A stretch of DNA of 44,624 nt from Sulfurospirillum sp. (GCA_016744795.1 JADGDR010000015.1:1-44624), one strand, 5' to 3'; counted from the stretch's first letter, positions 7,716-15,678 are shown. Notes: generated from the sequence alone by a model not told the origin. A program made the numbers and translations.

Positions 7716-8879
7716 ATGGATAACTATTTTCACATACCACAACTAGCACGTCGAAAAGCTAAGGCAAAAAGATTTAAATATATTACAATGATGGCACTTA
7801 TGGCTAGTGTTGCATTTTTACTGTTTTTTCTTTCAGATATGATTATTAAAGGTCATGGTGCCTTTACTCAGACTTACGTTAAAGTGCCAGTACATATAAA
7901 CGAAAAAACTGCAAAGTTTACACACTTGTCAATTGAGCGAAAAGAGTATGGTTTTATGGTAAGTCGTGCGTGGCTTAGAGGTCTTAAAAAAACTCTTAAA
8001 GAAAATCCTCAATGGATGAATACAAATCAAGAAAGATGGACTTTAGCAAATTCTAATGTAGACCAATTCATAAAAGGTAAATACAATAGACTAAAACCAA
8101 AACAGATTCAAAAAATAAAACAGATGCAAAAAGATGGCAAGATAGAACGTCGCTTTAACATTATATTTTTTAAAAAAGGCGACTCTAAAATTCCTGAATT
8201 TTCTGGTTTCATGGCTAGTATAATGGGAACCGTAATGACCATGATTATTACAATGCTAATTGCAGTTCCTCTTGGAGTCATGACAGCCGTCTATCTCGAA
8301 GAGTTTGCAAAAGACAATAAATTTACACAAATAATAGAAGTCAATATAAACAACCTTGCGGCAATTCCTTCCATATTGTTTGGACTTCTTGGGCTTGCTG
8401 TGTTTATTAACTTTTTTGGAGTTCCTCGCTCATCTCCACTCGTTGGTGGTATGACTTTGGCACTTATGAGTCTACCTGTCATCATAGTTAGTTCAAAAGC
8501 AGCATTAAAATCAGTTCCAGATTCCATTCGTCAAGCTGGATTTGCACTTGGACTTACTAAATGGCAGATAGTTCGTGACCATGTCTTACCACTAGCAATG
8601 CCAGGAATGCTCACAGGTGCAATAATAGCTCTTGCTCAAGCCATGGGTGAAACAGCGCCTCTTATCATGGTAGGAATGATTGCTTTCATTCCAGATATTA
8701 GTGGCTCATTTTTAGATGCAACTACGGTTATGCCAGCTCAAATCTTTACTTGGTCTGGTATGCCTGAACGTGCTTATGTAGAGAGAACAGCAGCAGGAAT
8801 TTTAGTGCTTTTAGGAATTTTACTTTCCCTAAATGCAGTAGCGATTTATCTTAGAAAAAAATATACGAGAACATGGTGA
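7716..8879 (+). CDS. pstA: Phosphate ABC transporter permease PstA with enlarged periplasmic loop
   Basis: I place the start at ATG 7716 ([13 protein letters not shown]), 10 nt after the pstC stop, because the in-frame ATG at 7647 lies inside pstC; this gives 387 residues. After the first membrane segment (about residues 24-45) comes a hydrophilic stretch of roughly 110-120 residues rich in Lys, before the permease core. The core has [35 protein letters not shown], the EAA loop [24 protein letters not shown] and [16 protein letters not shown]. Ordinary PstA proteins are close to 290 residues, so the insert accounts for the extra length. It pairs with PstC. Confidence 0.9.
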   Translation: MDNYFHIPQLARRKAKAKRFKYITMMALMASVAFLLFFLSDMIIKGHGAFTQTYVKVPVHINEKTAKFTHLSIERKEYGFMVSRAWLRGLKKTLKENPQWMNTNQERWTLANSNVDQFIKGKYNRLKPKQIQKIKQMQKDGKIERRFNIIFFKKGDSKIPEFSGFMASIMGTVMTMIITMLIAVPLGVMTAVYLEEFAKDNKFTQIIEVNINNLAAIPSILFGLLGLAVFINFFGVPRSSPLVGGMTLALMSLPVIIVSSKAALKSVPDSIRQAGFALGLTKWQIVRDHVLPLAMPGMLTGAIIALAQAMGETAPLIMVGMIAFIPDISGSFLDATTVMPAQIFTWSGMPERAYVERTAAGILVLLGILLSLNAVAIYLRKKYTRTW

Positions 8880-9643
8880 ATAAAATGACAATAAAAGTAA
8901 AAACAGACAAACTTAAACTATGGTATGGTGACAAACAAGCTCTAAATGGAGTAAGCCTAGACATATATGAAAATAAAATTACCGCTTTTATTGGACCATC
9001 AGGCTGTGGTAAATCTACATACTTAAGATGCCTTAACCGAATGAATGACCTTATAGATAATGTGACTATTAAAGGTAAGGTAACACTTGATGGGCATGAC
9101 ATATATGCAAATGGGGTTGATGAAGTAGCTGTAAGAAAAAAAGTAGGTATGGTTTTTCAACAGCCTAATCCTTTTCCAAAAAGCATTTATGACAACATTG
9201 CTTACGCTCCGCTTATGCATGATATGGTAAAAAAGGGTAAAGAGTGTGATGCTTTGGTTGAACGTGCATTAAGAGATGCTGGGCTTTGGGAAGAGGTAAA
9301 AGACAAACTTAGCGAAAGTGGAACAGCTTTATCAGGTGGGCAACAACAACGCCTTTGTATCGCTAGGACTATTGCCATTGAACCTGATGTTATTCTTATG
9401 GATGAACCAACAAGTGCATTAGATCCCATCTCAACTCAAAATATAGAAAACCTTATGACAAAACTAAAAGAAAAATATACCATCATAGTCGTGACACACA
9501 ACATGCAACAAGCTGCTCGTATAGCAGATATGACTGCATTTTTTCACTTAGGAAATTTAATCGAGTACAATGAAACAGAAAAAATATTTGTAAACCCCAA
9601 AGAAGAAAAAACAGAACAGTACATAACAGGCAAGTTTGGTTAA
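8873..9643 (+). CDS. pstB: Phosphate ABC transporter ATPase PstB
   Basis: A 256-residue ABC ATPase that powers PstCA. It has the Walker A motif GPSGCGKST, the Q-loop in [12 protein letters not shown], the ABC signature [13 protein letters not shown], Walker [13 protein letters not shown] and the switch His in [24 protein letters not shown] is typical of PstB rather than of other importers. The ATG at 8873 overlaps the end of pstA; a second ATG at 8885 is also possible. No phoU follows, which is unusual for a pst operon in proteobacteria in general. Confidence 0.95.
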   Translation: MVNKMTIKVKTDKLKLWYGDKQALNGVSLDIYENKITAFIGPSGCGKSTYLRCLNRMNDLIDNVTIKGKVTLDGHDIYANGVDEVAVRKKVGMVFQQPNPFPKSIYDNIAYAPLMHDMVKKGKECDALVERALRDAGLWEEVKDKLSESGTALSGGQQQRLCIARTIAIEPDVILMDEPTSALDPISTQNIENLMTKLKEKYTIIVVTHNMQQAARIADMTAFFHLGNLIEYNETEKIFVNPKEEKTEQYITGKFG

Positions 9644-9673
9644 ATTTAATAATAATTTTAGTAAACTTTCCTA

Positions 9674-10369
9674 ATGGAAAGCATAAATATAATATCAATT
9701 ATAACAATAGCATTTTTAGGCTCATTTGGACACTGCGTAGGAATGTGTGGTGGCATAGTCATTGCATATAGTAGTGCTAAAATAGACGATGGATTTAGCA
9801 GACAAAAGCAAGTTTTTTCTCATCTTTTGTACTCTTTTGGTAGGGTCAGCACCTATGTTTTAATGGGTACTTTATTTGGTTATTTTGGTTCACTATTCTC
9901 TTTTGACGGTCAAGCAAATACTGTTTTTAGAATGATTACTGGCATAATAATGATTCTTGCTGGACTCTCACTAATAGGTCAAATAAAGTTTTTATCATTA
10001 ATTGAGCATAATCTCTCAGGCACACTTTGGTACAAAAAAGTTTTTCAAACTCTTATAAGGTCAAAATCTTACCTAAGCTTTTACTCTCTAGGACTTTTAA
10101 ACGGTTTTCTCCCTTGTGGATTTGTATACTTTTTTGCAATTACTGCGGCAAATACCGCTAGTCCAATTTATGGTGCTTTGGTTATGTTAATATTTGGGCT
10201 TAGTACCATTCCTGCCCTATTCTCCCTTGGTTTTTTTATAAGTCTATTTAATAAAACAGGTATTCGAGATGTGTTTATAAAACTAGCTGCTCTTGCGGTT
10301 ATACTTTATGGTATTGTTGAATTGTACAAGGGTTATATGCTCTATATGGGAACTCTTAATGCCCTTTAA
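9674..10369 (+). CDS. TauE/SafE-family (UreH-like) membrane protein with CxGMCGG motif
   Basis: A 231-residue polytopic protein with six or so hydrophobic segments. The first carries GSFGHCVGMCGGIVIAY, the hallmark of the UreH/DsbD-like branch of the TauE/SafE superfamily; NGFLPCGFVYFFA later matches the second half of the repeat. Such proteins are linked to metal handling (copper or nickel) and, in several Campylobacterota, to cytochrome oxidase assembly, but the cysteine motifs alone do not decide. It starts 30 nt after pstB and ends 11 nt before the Dnmt2 homologue, so transcription may continue from the pst operon. Confidence 0.75.
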   Translation: MESINIISIITIAFLGSFGHCVGMCGGIVIAYSSAKIDDGFSRQKQVFSHLLYSFGRVSTYVLMGTLFGYFGSLFSFDGQANTVFRMITGIIMILAGLSLIGQIKFLSLIEHNLSGTLWYKKVFQTLIRSKSYLSFYSLGLLNGFLPCGFVYFFAITAANTASPIYGALVMLIFGLSTIPALFSLGFFISLFNKTGIRDVFIKLAALAVILYGIVELYKGYMLYMGTLNAL

Positions 10370-10380
10370 AAAGCAAAATT

Positions 10381-11265
10381 TTGATTAATGCTGTTGAGCT
10401 ATATTGCGGTATAGGTGGGTTTAGTAAGGCTTGTGAAAATTTAAATATATCTGTAAAAAAAGCCTATGACCAAAACGACTCAGCAATTGCTACTTATAAT
10501 GCAAATTTTTCTCACAAAGCTGAAAAATTTAACTTAGAAAAGTTCGATGCCAAACACCTTGAAAGTTTACATGTAGACTTTCTATGGATGTCTCCACCTT
10601 GTCAACCTTACACTAGAAAAGGTGTGCAAAAAGATATACAAGACAATAGAAGTGATAGTTTTTTACAAGTTTTAGAAGCTATCTCTACATGTAAAGCACC
10701 TCCAACTCATATTGGCTTAGAAAATGTAGAAGCATTTAAAGACTCGAAAGCTCGTAAATTACTTCTTAAAACTCTAAAAGATAGGGCTTACAATATAAAT
10801 GAAACTCTTTTATGTCCTAGTGAACTTGGTATTCCAAATAGACGTATGAGGTACTATTTGACAGCTTCATTAAATCCTCTGAAAACTATAGAAAAAACCT
10901 TTACATGTAAAGAGCTAAAAGAGTTTTTAAAAGAGCCTCATGAGCCTTTTTTAATACCAGATGATAAACTAGAAAAATTTAAAAATGGCTTTCGCATAAT
11001 AGACACTAATGAAAGAAATGCTTACAGCACTTGCTTTACCTCATCATATTCCAAAGCTTGGATGCACTCTGGAGCTTATCTTACATGTAAAGATGGTGTT
11101 AGACTCTTTGAACCCAATGAGATAAGCTCTTTAATGGGTTTTGAAAATGATTTTATTTTTCCTAGCCATCTCACCAAAAGACAGTGTTATAAACTCATAG
11201 GAAACTCTCTTAGTGTTTATGCTCTTAAATCAATCCTAACTCAGTTTAATTTAGACAACTATTAA
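10381..11265 (+). CDS. Dnmt2/TRDMT1-type cytosine-5 methyltransferase (probable tRNA methyltransferase)
   Basis: A 294-residue protein with all the core cytosine-C5 methyltransferase motifs: LYCGIGGFS (motif I, residues 7-15), SPPCQPYTRKG (motif IV, catalytic Cys74), LENVEAF (motif VI, 113-119), RRMRYYL (motif VIII, 154-160) and KLIGNSLS (motif X). The details are those of Dnmt2 rather than of restriction-type enzymes: the motif IV extension with DNRSDSFLQVL, CPSELGIPNRRMRYYL, the diagnostic CFT (218-220), and no long target-recognition region between motifs VIII and IX. Dnmt2 enzymes methylate tRNA anticodon loops (tRNA-Asp C38; tRNA-Glu in Geobacter). The apparent start is TTG 10381 and the end overlaps the convergent gene by 15 nt. 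Four palindrome copies lie inside. Confidence 0.85.
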   Translation: MINAVELYCGIGGFSKACENLNISVKKAYDQNDSAIATYNANFSHKAEKFNLEKFDAKHLESLHVDFLWMSPPCQPYTRKGVQKDIQDNRSDSFLQVLEAISTCKAPPTHIGLENVEAFKDSKARKLLLKTLKDRAYNINETLLCPSELGIPNRRMRYYLTASLNPLKTIEKTFTCKELKEFLKEPHEPFLIPDDKLEKFKNGFRIIDTNERNAYSTCFTSSYSKAWMHSGAYLTCKDGVRLFEPNEISSLMGFENDFIFPSHLTKRQCYKLIGNSLSVYALKSILTQFNLDNY

Positions 11266-12687
11266 CTGATCTTTTCCAGAGTTTTTAGCTTCATAAAGAG
11301 CAGTATCAACTTTTCCTATCAAACCATCTTGACTATCTTCATTACAAAGTTCACCAAGTCCTAGACTAATGGTCATTTGAGTCTCTAAAATCTCATTTAA
11401 TATTTTATCTTCTTTCACAACTTCTCTTAGTTTGTCAGCAATCTTAATTGCTTCTTCTTTTTCAGTATTAACTAAAAGAATAGCAAACTCTTCACCACCC
11501 CATCTAGCCACTATCTCGGTTTTGCGAAGATGCTGTTTTAGAATTACAGAGAGTCTAATAAGCACTTTATCTCCGGTAAGATGTCCTAAGGTATCGTTTA
11601 TCTTCTTAAAGTCATCAATATCAATCAATACCAATGAGAGCTTTTTTAAATTCCCCCTACAATACAAATTGTACATATATTCAAACTCTTCATTAAACTT
11701 TCTTCTATTAGCAAGTCCTGTTAATGAATCTTCTTCGGCAAGTTGCTCTAACTGCTTTTGATATATATTGATAGTATATATAATAATTAATACAATTAAA
11801 AATGTTACAAGTATTGATACAAATAGGTTAATGAAAAAGGTTTTATTCAAATCTTTCATATACTCATTTTTATCTATTTCAACAAAAAGGTATAGTTTTA
11901 ATTTCTCTATATATTTGCAGCTAAGTAGATACTCTTTATTTTTATATTTGTATTCAAATTGCTTAAGTTTTTTAGCAAAAATATCAGACTTTATTTGCTT
12001 TAATCCATCTATATTAGATATATTTCCTCTTTTATTAAGCTCTGGTGTAAAAAGAATTATTTCTCCTTCCCCATTGACAAAATAAACATTATATCTATAC
12101 TTCTTTTTAAATTCATGCAACATGTCTTCTATATCTAAAAGCCTAATACCAACACCTATTGTTGCTATAAGTTTATTTGTATAATCTTTTACTTTGTAAT
12201 TGATAAACATAACCAAAGAACTACCTAAATGTTTATTGTAATCCAAATTTATTTCATACAAATCTGCTTTATTCTCAAAATCAAAAAACCAAGTATCTTC
12301 ACTATTGTTCTTATTTACATTATCTATAAGCCCTTTTGAATGATAATAGTTTTTTGTAAAATCTGAAATCAAAAATGCTGTAAACATTCCATACTTATTT
12401 TGAATTTCTTTGAGGTACTTTTTAATTGGCTTTACATCTTTTTCACCTTCTAAAAGCCAATCTTTTACAAAAGTATCATTTGCCATAAGTGATGAAACTA
12501 TAAGTGGTTCTATCATGCGTTGTTGGATTTCTGTATATATATTGTCTATAGAGAGTGGCAAAGAGATGTTTTTTAGTTGTTCTTGTGTATTTCTTACGTC
12601 TATCCGATAGTTTATAACGCAACTTAATATAGAAGCACTAAGTAAAAGTACCGTTATTACAGCTATTATTTTATATTTTAAACTCAT
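11251..12687 (-). CDS. Membrane sensor diguanylate cyclase (periplasmic Cache-like domain plus GGDEF)
   Basis: A 478-residue inner membrane signalling protein. There is a membrane segment at about residues 7-25, a periplasmic sensor region to about 280 that resembles a double Cache fold (for example SDFTKNYYHSKG and LIATIGVGIRLLDIE), a second membrane segment at about 285-308, and a GGDEF domain from about 318 to the end. The domain has DSLTGLANRR, LIDIDDFKKINDTLGH and an active-site GGEEF at 397-401. The usual inhibitory RxxD site is RKTE, so product inhibition may be weak. It makes cyclic di-GMP in response to an unknown ligand. Its SD, AGGAGG at 12694-12699, is partly buried in a hairpin. 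Confidence 0.88.
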   Translation of the reverse strand: MSLKYKIIAVITVLLLSASILSCVINYRIDVRNTQEQLKNISLPLSIDNIYTEIQQRMIEPLIVSSLMANDTFVKDWLLEGEKDVKPIKKYLKEIQNKYGMFTAFLISDFTKNYYHSKGLIDNVNKNNSEDTWFFDFENKADLYEINLDYNKHLGSSLVMFINYKVKDYTNKLIATIGVGIRLLDIEDMLHEFKKKYRYNVYFVNGEGEIILFTPELNKRGNISNIDGLKQIKSDIFAKKLKQFEYKYKNKEYLLSCKYIEKLKLYLFVEIDKNEYMKDLNKTFFINLFVSILVTFLIVLIIIYTINIYQKQLEQLAEEDSLTGLANRRKFNEEFEYMYNLYCRGNLKKLSLVLIDIDDFKKINDTLGHLTGDKVLIRLSVILKQHLRKTEIVARWGGEEFAILLVNTEKEEAIKIADKLREVVKEDKILNEILETQMTISLGLGELCNEDSQDGLIGKVDTALYEAKNSGKDQLIVV

Positions 12688-12693
12688 ACAAAA

Positions 12694-12718
12694 CCTCCTA
12701 TAAGATTATTATAGGAGA
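12694..12718 (-). promoter_or_regulatory. Hairpin that buries the Shine-Dalgarno of the diguanylate cyclase
   Basis: A perfect 9-bp inverted repeat, CTCCTATAA (12695-12703) and TTATAGGAG (12709-12717), with a 5-nt loop lies between the desulforubrerythrin stop and the GGDEF gene start at 12687. Read on the minus strand, the 3' arm contains five of the six bases of the SD AGGAGG, so the hairpin would hide the ribosome-binding site. It could also act as a weak terminator for the upstream gene, although only TTTT follows. Confidence 0.6.
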
Positions 12719-12732
12719 TTATAACTAAAAGA

Positions 12733-13386
12733 TTATTTTTTTGAATTTAATCTTGATTGGTACTTTTTGTCATGATCACATACTGGGCATTTTTCTAAAG
12801 CTTTTTTCCCATAATGTACATGTCCACAGACTTCACAGATCCAAGCTTCATCTGAATCTTCACTCAAATGTTCTGCACCACTTTCAAGTCTTTCTAGAAG
12901 CATCTTATACATATTTTCATGTTCAACTTCGATTTTTCCTATACCTTTAAAAAGTCTAGCAGCTTCGTTATGACCCTCTTGCTTTGCTATAGCTGCAAAA
13001 TCTGGATACATAGTAACGTTTTCATAGCTCTCACCCTCAGCTGCTGCAATTAAATTAGCTTTTGTATCACCAAAATTCTCTTCTCCAGCCATTCTATGAC
13101 AGAGTGCTAATTCCATTTTTGCATGTTGCTTTTCATTGTTTGCTGCTCTTTGAAAATGTTCAGCAATATCACGGAAACCCTCTTTTTGTGCAACTTTAGC
13201 AAAATATTCATACTTGTTTCTTGCTTGTGATTCACCAGCAAATGCTTTCATAAGGTTTACCATAGTTAAATTCTCAGTAACACATTCCATGTCCTGACCA
13301 CAACAGGATAAAGTTCCTCCACCTACATTTTGAACTTCAACTTCATTACCACATTTATTACATTTATAACTCTCATATTGACGCAT
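12733..13386 (-). CDS. rrc: Desulforubrerythrin (Rrc-type peroxide reductase)
   Basis: A 217-residue three-domain non-haem iron protein. The N-terminus is a desulforedoxin-like iron site (C9, C12 and the pair C28-C29). The middle is a rubrerythrin four-helix domain with di-iron ligands in GESQARNKYEYFAK, ANNEKQHAKME, GESYENVTMYPDFA and GKIEVEHENMY. The C-terminus is a rubredoxin domain with CEVC and CPVC. This layout is known from Campylobacter jejuni Rrc, which reduces hydrogen peroxide in the cytoplasm. A consensus promoter lies at 13485-13513 with a possible Fur/PerR site in its spacer. The mRNA would have a leader of about 90 nt. Confidence 0.9.
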   Translation of the reverse strand: MRQYESYKCNKCGNEVEVQNVGGGTLSCCGQDMECVTENLTMVNLMKAFAGESQARNKYEYFAKVAQKEGFRDIAEHFQRAANNEKQHAKMELALCHRMAGEENFGDTKANLIAAAEGESYENVTMYPDFAAIAKQEGHNEAARLFKGIGKIEVEHENMYKMLLERLESGAEHLSEDSDEAWICEVCGHVHYGKKALEKCPVCDHDKKYQSRLNSKK

Positions 13387-13484
13387 TTTAAATCCTTTTA
13401 ATTTTATGTTTGCTTTTATCTGAACAAGTCAAGATAAAATTCCTCTCACTGAAGCACAACCTATTGGTCGTTAACTTTTGAAGA

Positions 13485-13513
13485 AGTATAGCATAATGAT
13501 AATTATTTGTCAA
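13485..13513 (-). promoter_or_regulatory. Sigma-70 promoter of desulforubrerythrin with a Fur/PerR-like box in the spacer
   Basis: On the minus strand TTGACA (13508-13513) and TATACT (13485-13490) are separated by exactly 17 nt. The spacer and its edge contain ATAATGATAATTATTT on the plus strand (13493-13508), resembling Fur and PerR operators built from ATAAT inverted units. A repressor bound there would block polymerase directly. This suits a peroxide-defence gene, but which regulator binds is inference. Confidence 0.65.
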
Positions 13514-13541
13514 TAGGAATTTTTCTTATTTAGATAATAAG

Positions 13542-13612
13542 TAAAAAATGGCGTTTAAGTGGGCAACTTAAACGCCTAATTTATATTTACAAAAAGGAGG
13601 TTTTTGTACTAA
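13542..13612 (-). ncRNA. Small RNA candidate, copy A (CCUCC-loop hairpin plus UGCCC-loop terminator)
   Basis: Read on the minus strand, TATAAT (13615-13620) is followed 7 nt later by the hairpin ACAAAAACCTCCTTTTTGT (13589-13607; 7-8 bp stem, CCTCC loop), a 12-nt A+T-rich linker, and a perfect 11-bp hairpin with loop TGCCC (13550-13576) running into six T. Loops and layout match the copies at 14672 and 37279, while the stem sequences differ, as expected for a structured RNA. The element lies between rrc and nudC and ends just before the rrc promoter. No open reading frame fits it. Confidence 0.72.
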
Positions 13613-13650
13613 GAATTATATTCTCTTGTTTTAAATACAATTTAAACTTA

Positions 13651-13668
13651 TTTACAATATATTGTAAA
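13651..13668. promoter_or_regulatory. 18-bp palindrome directly before nudC, possible operator
   Basis: TTTACAATATATTGTAAA is a perfect palindrome ending 1 nt before the nudC ATG. No ribosome-binding site is visible in this space, so the mRNA may be leaderless or poorly translated. A dimeric repressor could bind here; the regulator is unknown. The arms TTTAC and GTAAA are the same as in the TTTACATGTAAA family but with a longer centre. Confidence 0.5.
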
Positions 13669-13669
13669 C

Positions 13670-14542
13670 ATGAAAAATATTTATCCGTACTTTAGCCAAA
13701 ACCCACTTAATCGTCTTGATAATATAAGACATGATGAACAAAAAATTGAAGAATTTAAAAATTTAAAAAATTCACTTTTTTTACTTCTTGATGGTAACGA
13801 TATAATCATTAACGAAAAAACAAAACAATGTTTCTTTTCAAAATCTAATTTAGATACCAAGCAAGCAGTTCTTCTTGGAAAAGATAAAGATATACACTAT
13901 TTTGCACTACATGCAAAAAGCGATGTTCCTAGTCATTTATCAAAACTCTCTATTAGAGAAGTTACACAGAGAAATTTTTTAGAAGAAAACAGACTAGGCA
14001 TCATAGCCCAAGGTGCTTCTGTTTTAAATTGGCATGCATCACATCAGTTTTGCTCCACTTGTGGGAAAATTACAACAATGAAACACGCTGGGTGGAAAAG
14101 AGTTTGTCTTACATGTAAAAAAGAACACTTTCCTAGAACAGATCCTGTTGTAATGATGCTTGTTACTCATGGAGATTATTGTTTGGTTGGCAGAGGTGTT
14201 AACTTTCCTGCAAACAGGTACTCTTGTCTAGCAGGATTCATGGAATCTGGTGAAAGTATAGAAGATGCAGCAAGACGTGAACTATACGAAGAAGCAGGAG
14301 TTGTTGGTCTTGATGTTGAGTACAAAATGTGCCAACCTTGGCCATTTCCAACTAATTTGATGATAGGCGTACATGTAAAGGCAAAATCTAAAGAACTTAC
14401 TATTGATAAACATGAAATAGCAGATGCAAAATGGATTCATAAAAAGGATTTAAAAGCGATACTAAATGGTGATGAAAAATATGGAATATCTCTACCTACA
14501 AAAATAGCTATCAGCCGAAATCTACTTGAAATTTGGCTATAA
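13670..14542 (+). CDS. nudC: NADH pyrophosphatase NudC (Nudix hydrolase)
   Basis: A 290-residue enzyme that cleaves NADH, and in some bacteria removes NAD caps from RNA, giving NMNH and AMP. It has an N-terminal domain, a zinc ribbon (FCSTCGK and VCLTCKKEHFPR), the Nudix box GFMESGESIEDAARRELYEEAGV, and QPWPFPTNLMIG, the family motif that separates NudC from other Nudix enzymes. The ATG at 13670 has no visible SD and lies just behind a perfect palindrome. Palindrome copies of the TACATGTA family are at 14110, where the motif encodes part of the zinc ribbon, and at 14370. Confidence 0.92.
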   Translation: MKNIYPYFSQNPLNRLDNIRHDEQKIEEFKNLKNSLFLLLDGNDIIINEKTKQCFFSKSNLDTKQAVLLGKDKDIHYFALHAKSDVPSHLSKLSIREVTQRNFLEENRLGIIAQGASVLNWHASHQFCSTCGKITTMKHAGWKRVCLTCKKEHFPRTDPVVMMLVTHGDYCLVGRGVNFPANRYSCLAGFMESGESIEDAARRELYEEAGVVGLDVEYKMCQPWPFPTNLMIGVHVKAKSKELTIDKHEIADAKWIHKKDLKAILNGDEKYGISLPTKIAISRNLLEIWL

Positions 14543-14569
14543 TTTTTGGGCTTTTCTTTGTTAGGTTTT

Positions 14570-14671
14570 CAAGGAGATATCTGGGATACTAAAAAGATAT
14601 GTTAGCCGATACCTTAGGTGCACTTTTCACACTAAGTCTATTCTACTTTACTTCTAAAAATAAAATTTAGG
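14570..14671. other. Intergenic stretch with two inverted repeats and a possible 23-codon frame
   Basis: Between nudC and small RNA copy B lie ATATCT/AGATAT (14577-14582 and 14595-14600) and CTTAGGTG paired with CACACTAAG (14613-14620 and 14628-14636, one bulged base). A frame of 23 codons from ATG 14599 to TAG 14670 would encode a short hydrophobic peptide, but no SD stands in front of it. I do not recognise a known RNA family. The stretch may be a nudC 3' end, a structured RNA or a small gene. Confidence 0.3.
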
Positions 14672-14747
14672 CAAAAAAAAAGCGTCCGGAGCGGGCAACT
14701 CGGACGCTATTTAGGTTCTATCTACAAAAAGGAGGTTTTTGTTTTCT
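14672..14747 (-). ncRNA. Small RNA candidate, copy B (CCUCC-loop hairpin plus UGCCC-loop terminator)
   Basis: On the minus strand a perfect TATAAT (14754-14759) is followed 11 nt later by ACAAAAACCTCCTTTTTGT (14724-14742), a linker beginning AGATAGAACC, and a G+C-rich hairpin (14681-14708; 8 bp, one bulge, then 3 bp) whose loop contains TGCCC. The hairpin runs into nine T, a textbook terminator. The linker start TTTTTGTAGATAGAAC is shared exactly with copy C. The nearest gene upstream on this strand is the deoxyribosyltransferase, whose stop lies about 45 nt before the -10 box. Confidence 0.78.
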
Positions 14748-14803
14748 AATAAAATTATATACAATTGAACTAAACATAAAACTAACAAACCATAAATAAA
14801 AAG

Positions 14804-15283
14804 TTAACCTAGACTTTTTATAGCCTTTTTAAACCCGCCCTCTACAATACTACAAGCACTAAACATCAAATTCAAAGAAAAATTAAAATCCTCTATAAAC
14901 ATACCATCTTTATCTACAACATCATCTTTTTTTGCTTTACATGTAGACTTTTGAAGATAACTTCTAATATCGTCCATATAAATAACTACCTCTTTTTTCA
15001 AAGCCAAGGCATACCCAATCTCAAATGCAGTTCCGCTATCTAGTTCATCACCTCTAAAAGGATTGCCATTTGCAACAACTATATCGCACATTTCAATAAG
15101 TTCAATATTCTTTTTATATATAAACTCACGGGCAATATCTTTACTCCAAGACTTGTCAATTTGGTTGTCAAGTGGGTATAAACCATCAAACCCAAACTCT
15201 TTACATGTAGACTTATATGCCTCACCTATTTTAATGCTATCTGGTTTGAAGACATCAAACCCTGCTATGTATATTTTTTTCAT
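14804..15283 (-). CDS. Nucleoside 2-deoxyribosyltransferase family protein
   Basis: A 159-residue cytosolic protein of the Ndt family, which moves deoxyribose between bases or hydrolyses deoxynucleotides. Visible signatures are the N-terminal strand KIYIAGFDVF, the nucleotide-contacting loop LYPLDNQ, MCDIVVANGNPFRGDELDSGTAFEIGYAL with the likely catalytic Glu in GTAFEIGYA, and the following strand VVIYMDD. Its substrate cannot be read from sequence. It is divergent from the cupin gene, with 35 nt between. Palindrome copies are at 14938 and 15202, both encoding Ser-Thr-Cys-Lys. Confidence 0.85.
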   Translation of the reverse strand: MKKIYIAGFDVFKPDSIKIGEAYKSTCKEFGFDGLYPLDNQIDKSWSKDIAREFIYKKNIELIEMCDIVVANGNPFRGDELDSGTAFEIGYALALKKEVVIYMDDIRSYLQKSTCKAKKDDVVDKDGMFIEDFNFSLNLMFSACSIVEGGFKKAIKSLG

Positions 15284-15318
15284 GTGCTATAATACAATAA
15301 ACTTAGTAAGGATAAAAT

Positions 15319-15666
15319 ATGTACTGTAAGAGTAGTGATGATTATACAAAAAAACCTGTACCTAAAACACAAAAAGCAACTATAGCCGTCTTAAGCCCAA
15401 GTGATGACAAAGACTTTATAGTAAGAAAAATCTCCATAAAATCTGGTGGAACTATGCCAAACCATACAAATAAAATTCAACACCAGCAGTATGTTTTAGA
15501 AGGTGAAGCAAAAGTTGTAGTTGGAGATGAAATCTATCATGCTAAAAAAGGAGATTTTATCTATATTCCTGCTGGAATTAACCACTACTACGAAGCCTGT
15601 TATAGTAAAGGCTACGAATTTTTGTGTATGATTAACACAAGAGAAGACTCAATTCAAATGATATAA
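15319..15666 (+). CDS. Small cupin-domain protein
   Basis: A 115-residue single-domain cupin. The first cupin motif is GGTMPNHTNKIQHQQYVLEGEAKV and the second is GDFIYIPAGINHYYEA; they supply three or four His/Glu metal ligands. Such proteins range from isomerases and dioxygenases to sensors, and nothing here fixes the function. The SD AAGGA lies just upstream of ATG 15319. It is convergent with the metallopeptidase, 12 nt apart. Confidence 0.85.
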   Translation: MYCKSSDDYTKKPVPKTQKATIAVLSPSDDKDFIVRKISIKSGGTMPNHTNKIQHQQYVLEGEAKVVVGDEIYHAKKGDFIYIPAGINHYYEACYSKGYEFLCMINTREDSIQMI

Positions 15667-15678
15667 AAGTAGTTTTAC

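Noticed and set aside
10381-11265. Calling the cytosine methyltransferase part of a restriction-modification system
   Set aside because: No endonuclease gene is near, there is no target-recognition region, and the motifs are those of Dnmt2.
13589-13607. Reading the small RNA hairpins on the plus strand, with GGAGG as a ribosome-binding site or CsrA site
   Set aside because: No start codon follows at a usable distance, while the -10 boxes and long T-runs are all on the minus strand. A CsrA role is not fully excluded.
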